DNA from: an uncultured Candidatus Udaeobacter sp.
GTDB lineage: Bacteria > Verrucomicrobiota > Verrucomicrobiia > Chthoniobacterales > UBA10450
Reading direction: 5' to 3'
Assembly (NCBI GenBank): GCA_955652715.1
Contig: CATPBS010000309.1
Span: 1 to 19,377, forward strand
Length of the DNA: 19,377 nucleotides
Made by a program: the position numbers and the translations under genes. A model generated the notes under the pieces. The model did no database searches and was not told the origin of the DNA. It saw only the letters and a program-made list of their open reading frames with translations. Positions 14,585 to 19,377 of this stretch are shown in pieces (position 1 is the first letter of the stretch; every line of letters starts with the position of its first letter).

Positions 14585-15361
14585 ATGACGCAGCAGATTT
14601 TGGCGGGAAAAATCGGGTTGGTGTTTGGCGTGGCGAACAAGCGCAGCATCGCATGGGCAATCGCAAAAGGGTGGGCTTCCGCGGGTGCGCGCCTGATTTT
14701 TAATTATCAAGGCGAACGGTTGAAGGAAAACGTGGAGGAACTGGTTGGCGAATTTGGAGAAAAAACTCCGTTATTTCCCTGCGATGTCTCCAGCGACGAT
14801 GAGATCAAGGCGTTTTTTGAAAGCGTGCGCGGCGAAACCGATCGGGTCGATTTGATGCTCCACTCGCTTGCGTTCGCTCCCCGAGAATCGTTGGAAGGTG
14901 ATTTTGTGAGTACAACACGCGAAGCATTCCGGGTCGCGCACGATATCAGCGCTTACTCTCTGGTGGCGCTCGCGCGCGAAGCAGCGCCCTTGATGACCAA
15001 TGGAGGGAGCATCGTAGCCATGACCTATTACGGCTCGAAAAAGGTCGTGCCGCACTACAATGTGATGGGCGTCGCCAAGGCAAGCCTAGAAGCTAGCACG
15101 CGCTATCTCGCGTACGATCTCGGTCCGAAAAATATCCGGGTGAACTGCATATCCGCAGGGCCGGTCAATACGCTGGCCGCGCGTGGAATCAGCGGCTTCA
15201 CATCGATGTTAAAACATTATCAGGAACGCGCGCCGTTGAAACGCAGTTGCGATCCGGCCGAGCTGGGCGCCACGGGAGTTTTTCTCGCCAGCGACGCCTC
15301 CGCAGCAATCACTGGCCAGGTAATTTATGTCGATGGCGGTTACCAGATAATGGGCATGTGA
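14585..15361 (+). CDS. fabI: Enoyl-[acyl-carrier-protein] reductase (NADH), FabI type
   Basis: FabI reduces the trans-2 double bond of enoyl-ACP in the last step of each fatty-acid elongation round, in the cytoplasm. The product of 258 residues is a short-chain dehydrogenase/reductase of the divergent FabI kind: GLVFGVANKRSIAWAIAKG nucleotide-binding loop, CDVSSDDEI, LHSLAFAPRE, the catalytic Tyr/Lys in Y148/Y158-x6-K165 (MTYYGSKKVVPHYNVMGVAK), and VNCISAGPVNTLAARGI followed by ITGQVIYVDGGYQIMGM. Length and motif spacing match the Escherichia coli protein closely. The gene is divergent from the S74-domain gene with a 185-nt shared gap in which I recognise no clear promoter; GGTT-tcg-AACC at 14503-14513 is a possible operator. 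Confidence 0.97.
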   Translation: MTQQILAGKIGLVFGVANKRSIAWAIAKGWASAGARLIFNYQGERLKENVEELVGEFGEKTPLFPCDVSSDDEIKAFFESVRGETDRVDLMLHSLAFAPRESLEGDFVSTTREAFRVAHDISAYSLVALAREAAPLMTNGGSIVAMTYYGSKKVVPHYNVMGVAKASLEASTRYLAYDLGPKNIRVNCISAGPVNTLAARGISGFTSMLKHYQERAPLKRSCDPAELGATGVFLASDASAAITGQVIYVDGGYQIMGM

Positions 15362-15395
15362 TCAGCTCTTCTTCTTACGCATGCTCTTGCTCCCA

Positions 15396-15698
15396 ATGAT
15401 CGCTCGTATTTGGCACGGCTGGACGAAGCCGGAAAATGCGAAGGCTTACGAGGACATGTTGCGCGACGAAATTTTTCCCTCGATAGCGGCCCGCAATATC
15501 AGAGTGTATCGCGGCGCTGAGTTGTTCATCAACCAAGATGCCGGCGAAGTGGAGTTCGTGACTTTGTTGAGATTTGATTCAATGGATGCGGTGAAGGAAT
15601 TCGCTGGCGCGGACGAAGGTAAGCCGGTGATTTATCCGAAAGCAGAGCCGCTCATCACACGGATGGAGCAAGCGCGACACTATCGCGTGGCGAGCTGA
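15396..15698 (+). CDS. Antibiotic biosynthesis monooxygenase (ABM)-fold protein
   Basis: The product of 100 residues begins MIARIWHGWTKPENAKAYED and continues with VYRGAELFINQDAGEVEFVTLLRFDSMDAVKEFAG and a terminal RHYRVAS. The pattern of a first strand with Trp-His, an alpha helix, a middle strand FVTLLRF and the helix SMDAVKEFAG fits the ferredoxin-like ABM fold, as in small cofactor-free monooxygenases and dimeric regulators of unknown role. The ATG at 15396 gives the usual start; one at 15381 would add five residues. It follows fabI by 34 nt on the same strand and is probably co-transcribed with it. Substrate unknown. Confidence 0.8.
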   Translation: MIARIWHGWTKPENAKAYEDMLRDEIFPSIAARNIRVYRGAELFINQDAGEVEFVTLLRFDSMDAVKEFAGADEGKPVIYPKAEPLITRMEQARHYRVAS

Positions 15699-15709
15699 GG
15701 TGGAACGCG

Positions 15710-15783
15710 TTGTCCTCAACGCATTAGCAAATTCCGCGCGGAGAAGCCGATCCACCATTGGCAAGGGAAGCGCTTGCCCTACA
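15710..15783 (+). repeat. Cluster of short inverted repeats with a ctaca end
   Basis: GCGTTG-tcc-TCAACGC at about 15708-15723 is a short near-perfect hairpin. GGCAAG (15760-15765) pairs with CTTGCC (15773-15778) across a 7-nt loop and is followed by ctaca (15779-15783). The second unit belongs to the TGTAG hairpin group on the minus strand. The stretch lies between the ABM protein and the GlcD-type gene. A TTG at 15758 is in frame with that gene, but I judge it to be part of the repeat. Confidence 0.55.
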
Positions 15784-15808
15784 ACTGGCGCGCGCGACGT
15801 TTATCCGC

Positions 15809-17179
15809 ATGGAACTTGCTTCGAAGCTTCGAGAGATCGTAGACAACGAGATTGTCGCAGCCGATCGGGAAACGCTCGCTGCACATAGCGGCGACAAATG
15901 GTTCGCGGCGCACCAGCCAGAAGTTGTCGTCTTCGCAAGGTCGACTGGCGATGTGAGCAAGCTGCTGCAGTTTGCGTCGCGCGAAAAAATTCCGGTCACA
16001 GCGCGCGGCGGCGGCTTTGGTTATGTGGGCGGATGCGTCCCCGCGCGTGGCGGGATCGCTCTGTCGCTCATGCGGATGAATCGGATCAAGGAAATCAGTT
16101 TTGCCGATGCGGTTGCAGTTGTTGAGCCGGGCGTGTTTACCGCTGATCTGAAAGCGGCAGTGCGCGCGCAGAAATTATTTTATCCGCCCGATCCGGCGAG
16201 CATGAAAGATTGCACCATTGGTGGAAACGTCGCGACGAACGCGGGCGGCCCGCGTTGTTTGAAATACGGCGTGACGCATAATTACGTCATCGGTCTCGAA
16301 GTAGTTCTTGCCAATGGCGATGTGCTGCGGACTGGCGGGCGGGTGCACAAAAACAAAACCGGATTCGATTTGATCGGTCTCTTTGTTGGGTCGGAAGGAA
16401 TGCTCGGCGTGGCCACCGAGGTCACGCTGCGTTTGCTCCCTCTTCCGCCTGCACGCGCGACTCTGTCAGCTGCGTTTGCTACTGCCACGCAAGCCGCCGA
16501 AGCAGTGCAGGCGATTTTTGCCGCGGGGTTTCTGCCTTCTTCGTTAGAAATCGCCGATCAGTTCACCCTGGAAGCGGCGCGACGCGATCTTGGCAAAATG
16601 ATTGTACCAGAGGGCAACGCACATCTGCTCGTCGATCTGGATGGACAAGAGGAAAGCGTTCGCTCGGAGGCCGCAGCGATTCATGAATTGCTTGAGAAAA
16701 GGAAACCAAACGCACTGGAACTGGCGACCGGCGAAGCGGATTGCGAAAAGCTGTGGGCGTTGCGTCGCCAGTTCAGCAATTCGCTGCGCGCTACAGGTCT
16801 GACAAAATTGAATCAGGATGTAGTCGTGCCGCGCAGCCGCTTAGTCGATCTAATGGAATTCGCAGAATCGCTACACGCAAAGCATGGATTCCCGATCGCG
16901 TGCTTTGGCCATGCCGGTGACGGCAACATCCACGTAAACATTATGGCGGATCGATACAATCGCGACGCGGCCGTTCGCGAAAAAGTCGAGCGCGCGCTGG
17001 ACGATCTTTTCGCGCAGGTGCTGAGTTGGGGCGGCGTGATTACTGGGGAGCACGGAATTGGTCTTGCAAAAAAACGCTGGTGGCCCGACGCGACGAGTCA
17101 AGTTGTACGTGACGTGCACCTCCGGCTGAAACAAAGCCTCGATCCAAAGGACATCTTGAATCCGGGGAAATTTGTTTGA
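15809..17179 (+). CDS. FAD-linked oxidase, glycolate oxidase subunit GlcD / D-lactate dehydrogenase type
   Basis: The enzyme probably oxidises a 2-hydroxy acid with FAD and passes the electrons to the respiratory chain. From the ATG at 15809 the product has 456 residues. The FAD-binding PCMH domain covers about residues 30-215 with TARGGGFGYVGGCVPARGG, FYPPDPASMKDCTIGGNVATNAGGPRCLKYG and GSEGMLGVATEVTLRLLP. The C-terminal FAD oxidase domain has GHAGDGNIHVNI and GGVITGEHGIGLAKKRW, ending in LDPKDILNPGKF. No GlcE or GlcF partner is in the window, so it is either a stand-alone D-lactate/2-hydroxyglutarate dehydrogenase-type enzyme or lacks its partners here. No Shine-Dalgarno sequence is visible at the ATG; TTG 15758 is a weaker alternative. 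Ends 1 nt before a hairpin element. Confidence 0.93.
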   Translation: MELASKLREIVDNEIVAADRETLAAHSGDKWFAAHQPEVVVFARSTGDVSKLLQFASREKIPVTARGGGFGYVGGCVPARGGIALSLMRMNRIKEISFADAVAVVEPGVFTADLKAAVRAQKLFYPPDPASMKDCTIGGNVATNAGGPRCLKYGVTHNYVIGLEVVLANGDVLRTGGRVHKNKTGFDLIGLFVGSEGMLGVATEVTLRLLPLPPARATLSAAFATATQAAEAVQAIFAAGFLPSSLEIADQFTLEAARRDLGKMIVPEGNAHLLVDLDGQEESVRSEAAAIHELLEKRKPNALELATGEADCEKLWALRRQFSNSLRATGLTKLNQDVVVPRSRLVDLMEFAESLHAKHGFPIACFGHAGDGNIHVNIMADRYNRDAAVREKVERALDDLFAQVLSWGGVITGEHGIGLAKKRWWPDATSQVVRDVHLRLKQSLDPKDILNPGKFV

Positions 17180-17180
17180 T

Positions 17181-17235
17181 TCTGAAAAATGAAACCGGCC
17201 ACAGGCCGGTGGCTACAGCTCTGAAATTTTTCAGA
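17181..17235 (-). repeat. Composite hairpin element with 10-bp terminal inverted repeats
   Basis: The ends TCTGAAAAAT (17181-17190) and ATTTTTCAGA (17226-17235) are perfect inverse repeats. Inside is ACCGGCC-aca-GGCCGGT (17194-17210), then ggctaca (17211-17217), which is the TGTAG motif on the minus strand. It begins immediately after the stop of the FAD oxidase and may also serve as a terminator for that gene. It is the best-defined example of the group in this window because both ends can be seen. Confidence 0.75.
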
Positions 17236-17387
17236 CTTAGGGGTTGACTACGCCGAATCAGCGTCAAGAGTGGGTGACTGGTATTAGGCGCATCTGAATT
17301 GGCCGCGACTGACGCGCATCCGCGTCCTCGGAAACGAACCAATAAGAAAGATCATACGTCTTTCATTTCGCGCTGCCTTAACACCGA

Positions 17388-18242
17388 ATGAAACCTGGAA
17401 AATTTACTCACACGATCGCAGTCATCCTTTCGTCGATCACGTCGCTTTTCGCGCACGGCACGCCTGAAAAGGCGGAGCCTGCCAAGATGAAAGCCGGCAA
17501 AAAATCGGAGAAATCATCACAGGATCGTTTTACCAACGTAAGTTCAATCGCGTTCTCTCCTGGGCAGTTGTTGTCGGCAGCTCGAACGGAGCCGGGACAA
17601 CGCTATCCGTGGAAAGCAAACATCGTAACGACCGTCTTCTGGATCGGTGAGCAACCGAGTGGAAATAATCCGGTGCCGAATCGCACAAGCTCATGGGACA
17701 AACAATGGACCAAAAATTACGGTGGCTTTGACGATCCAAGTCCCGCCCATCGCAGCAATTACGTTCCTGTAAAATTCACGCCGCGACAGAATCCGTTTTA
17801 CTGCGCGCTTCCCTACAACGACAAGGCGCACACCGGCCATCGACCGGAAGCGCAGCGCGTTGTTCCCTGGTTTAACGAAGCGTACCAGGGCCCAGCCGTT
17901 TCCACCTGCAAGGACCGATGGGTCGCCATTCGCAAAGGCAATCGAACAGTCTATGCGCAATGGGAAGACGCTGGCCCATTCCGCACCGACCACTGGCAAT
18001 ATGTTTTTGGCAATGAACGGCCAAAACCCAATCTTAACAAAGGCGCCGGTCTGGATGTCTCACCCGCCGTGCGTGATTACCTCGGATTAAAAGAAACGGA
18101 CGTGACCGACTGGCGGTTTGTGGATTTTAAGGAAGTGCCGCGCGGCCCGTGGTCCACAATCGGAGAAAACAACACGTTCGTGATCGGTGATCGGAAGAAA
18201 GGCGCGGCACGAGCCGAGAAGCTAGGTACAATCGCGCACTGA
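17388..18242 (+). CDS. Secreted protein with an RlpA-like (double-psi beta-barrel) motif
   Basis: The first 22 residues are a signal peptide (KFTHTIAVILSSITSLFAHG), followed by a Lys-rich linker (residues about 26-45). The mature part is well ordered: WKANIVTTVFWIGEQPSGNNP, KFTPRQNPFYCALPYND, CKDRWVAIRKGNRTVYAQWEDAGPF and GAGLDVSPAVRDYLGL. The D-A-G-P-F followed by G-L-D-V-S-P-A-V-R-D-Y-L-G resembles the end of RlpA-like/barwin beta-barrels, where an Asp near GPF and DLSxxAxxxLG are conserved. Two cysteines (FYCALPYND and STCKDR) could form a disulfide. By analogy it could bind or cleave glycan, but I cannot prove this. An unrelated gene end is 208 nt upstream. Confidence 0.7.
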   Translation: MKPGKFTHTIAVILSSITSLFAHGTPEKAEPAKMKAGKKSEKSSQDRFTNVSSIAFSPGQLLSAARTEPGQRYPWKANIVTTVFWIGEQPSGNNPVPNRTSSWDKQWTKNYGGFDDPSPAHRSNYVPVKFTPRQNPFYCALPYNDKAHTGHRPEAQRVVPWFNEAYQGPAVSTCKDRWVAIRKGNRTVYAQWEDAGPFRTDHWQYVFGNERPKPNLNKGAGLDVSPAVRDYLGLKETDVTDWRFVDFKEVPRGPWSTIGENNTFVIGDRKKGAARAEKLGTIAH

Positions 18243-18257
18243 ACGCGCGGTCAGCGT

Positions 18258-18281
18258 TGTAGCCGGGATCGGTGATCCCGG
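18258..18281 (+). repeat. TGTAG-linked perfect hairpin downstream of the RlpA-like gene
   Basis: tgtag (18258-18262) directly precedes CCGGGATC-ggt-GATCCCGG (18263-18281), a perfect 8-bp stem with a 3-nt loop. It lies 16 nt after the stop codon of the gene at 17388-18242, so it may have terminator-like effect though no T-tract follows. It shares the design, not the stem sequence, of the other units. Confidence 0.8.
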
Positions 18282-18346
18282 TCGGCGACTGTCCCGCCCG
18301 GCTGTGGCGCGCGCGTTCTTGAGCTGCTTTTTGGAGTGCTGCGACC

Positions 18347-18377
18347 GTCCTGAGGACTGAGTAAAGCCAGGGCTTTA
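18347..18377. repeat. Two adjacent small palindromes
   Basis: GTCC-tga-GGAC (18347-18357) and TAAAGCC-ag-GGCTTTA (18362-18377) are short perfect palindromes, 4 nt apart, in the gap 18243-18522 in front of the multicopper oxidase remnant. I see no gene in that gap. Confidence 0.4.
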
Positions 18378-18522
18378 GAAAAATGGTTGGCAATCGCCGT
18401 CTTGCTCGATTGGAAAGCGCCATTCAAAACGACAACCCCTGACAACGCCTAAGCCATTGCCTAGCAACCCATGCGAACTACTGTTTCCAACGAAACGCGG
18501 CACAGTGCCTCGGAACCCGTCC

Positions 18523-19377
18523 GTGAAATCTAACTGCACCTGGAAAGCGAGTCTGTTTATCGCAATCGTGACGATAGGCGTATCGCGCGCTACTCCGGCA
18601 GAGACCGAAAGCAGACCAAAAACCGTTAAACTATTTGCCCGCGAGTCGTCGATCACAGTGCTGGGCAGGACAGTAAAGTTGACGGCCCTTACGCAATCCA
18701 AATAGAGAGCAGGGTTACAGCCCACTCGAGACGGAGGGCTTCCATGTGGAGGTTGTCAATCAGCTTCCGGTGCCTACATCGATCCATTGGCATGGCTTAA
18801 TCCTACCCAACTTGATGGACGGCGTGCCTTTTGTCACTCAGGATCCCATTCCGCCGGGAGGTTCCTGCCGATACGATTTTCCTTTGAAACAAAGTGGGAG
18901 CTACTGGATGCACTCTCACTACGGACTGCAAGAGCAGCAGCTTCTATCTGCACCGATGGTTATTCGCTCGCCCCCGCGATCTAGGGTGGCCGAATACCGA
19001 GTTCACAGTGATGCTCAGCGACTTCTCATTCGCAAGTCCCCAGGACATTCTCAAGAGCCTGATCGGAAAAACGCGAACGATCAGGGAGAAAGCGCACGAG
19101 AAGGGAACGCCTGACTCGAAGCCGATGATGATGTCGGAGCAGAAACAATCTCTTGTCGTGCAGCAATGGGATGCGGCATCGAAACGGCTGGTCTCCCGAA
19201 AAATCCAGGCTGCGGCACCCGACATTGATGTGAAGTACGACGCACTCCTGGCCAATCGCCGAACAATTGACGACCCGCAGGTATTTGAGGTCAAGCGTGG
19301 ACAGACTGTCCTGTTACGCCTGATTGGAGCTTCATCGGCAACCAACTTTTTCATCGATACCGGCGAACTGGATGCGA
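18523..19377 (+). pseudogene. Multicopper oxidase, two frameshifts, 3' end outside the window
   Basis: The protein would be a secreted copper oxidase with cupredoxin domains. From GTG 18523: signal peptide KSNCTWKASLFIAIVTIGV, then KTVKLFARESSITVLGRTV and TALTQS. After that the frame is lost at AAA 18700-18702 (TAG at 18703); dropping one A restores NREQGYSPLETEGFHVEVVN, LPVPTSIHWHGL (HWHG copper motif) and YWMHSHYGLQEQQ (HSH). A second shift lies in CCCCC 18971-18975; dropping one C gives RDLGWPNTEFTVMLSDFSF and, further on, KYDALLANRRTIDDPQVFEV, LLRLIGASSATNFFIDTGEL. The distance between the latter blocks (about 75 residues) includes a Lys/Met-rich linker. Both shifts are one extra base. 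The start is uncertain; TTG 18457 also reads in frame. Related to CopA-like oxidases of unknown substrate. Confidence 0.85.

Noticed and set aside
14136..14588. Open frame of 150 codons on the plus strand
   Set aside because: It lies opposite the signal-peptide and head-repeat part of the S74-domain gene and carries no sensible protein features.
17236..17387. Promoter boxes (ttgact at about 17243)
   Set aside because: No matching -10 hexamer at the right distance, so I do not call a promoter.
18375..18725. Open frame of 116 codons on the minus strand
   Set aside because: It is antisense to the multicopper oxidase signal peptide region, which reads as a real protein on the plus strand.

Overview
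The window looks like a chromosomal stretch from a soil- or sediment-type Verrucomicrobiota bacterium, probably close to Chthoniobacterales. This is an inference from four things: a DUF5069 protein, a secreted tail-fiber/S74-chaperone protein of the kind expanded in that phylum, a high density of short inverted-repeat elements between genes, and a moderately GC-rich sequence in which few genes have a clear Shine-Dalgarno site. I see no rRNA, tRNA, CRISPR array, transposase, integrase or prophage module.

Layout. 72-1071 (+): a 64-residue small protein followed 1 nt later by a single-HKD phospholipase-D-fold protein with a C-terminal winged-helix domain, a possible DNA-targeting nuclease. 1163-1606 (+): DUF5069 protein. 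1772-2896 (+): Rieske non-heme iron oxygenase large subunit. 3090-3575 (-): secreted protein of unknown role. 3778-6322: three recognisable enzymes of tryptophan/3-hydroxyanthranilate breakdown, namely tryptophan 2,3-dioxygenase (+), ACMS decarboxylase (-) and 3-hydroxyanthranilate 3,4-dioxygenase (-). 6531-8703 (+): L,D-transpeptidase lipoprotein, a four-helix membrane protein and a MoeB/ThiF-rhodanese fusion. 8745-9308 (-) and 9329-10060 (+): a divergent pair, a secreted thioredoxin-fold-like protein and a TPR-LysM lipoprotein. 10073-13265 (-): a tightly overlapping coaE-rho-RNase D operon. 13412-14399 (-): frameshifted S74-domain surface protein. 14585-17179 (+): fabI, a small monooxygenase-like protein and a GlcD-type FAD oxidase. 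17388-18242 (+): secreted protein with an RlpA-like motif. 18523 to the window end (+): a multicopper oxidase broken by two frameshifts and truncated by the window edge.

How the genes work together. The clearest pathway is the kynurenine branch. Tryptophan is opened to N-formylkynurenine; later 3-hydroxyanthranilate is opened to ACMS, which the decarboxylase diverts to 2-aminomuconate semialdehyde instead of letting it cyclise to quinolinate. The middle steps (formamidase, kynurenine monooxygenase, kynureninase) are not in the window. CoaE, Rho and RNase D share an operon with overlapping reading frames. The remaining genes concern the cell wall, lipid synthesis and redox work, with no evident shared pathway.

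The strongest structural signal outside genes is the repeat landscape. Hairpins linked to a TGTAG motif sit at gene ends and twice supply the UAG stop codon. A degenerate 8-bp tandem repeat lies on both sides of the tryptophan dioxygenase gene. Larger inverted repeats are present, one of them translated in frame as the N-terminus of RNase D. I found no complete new system that can be proven from sequence alone; the nuclease/small-protein pair and the repeat elements are the best candidates.
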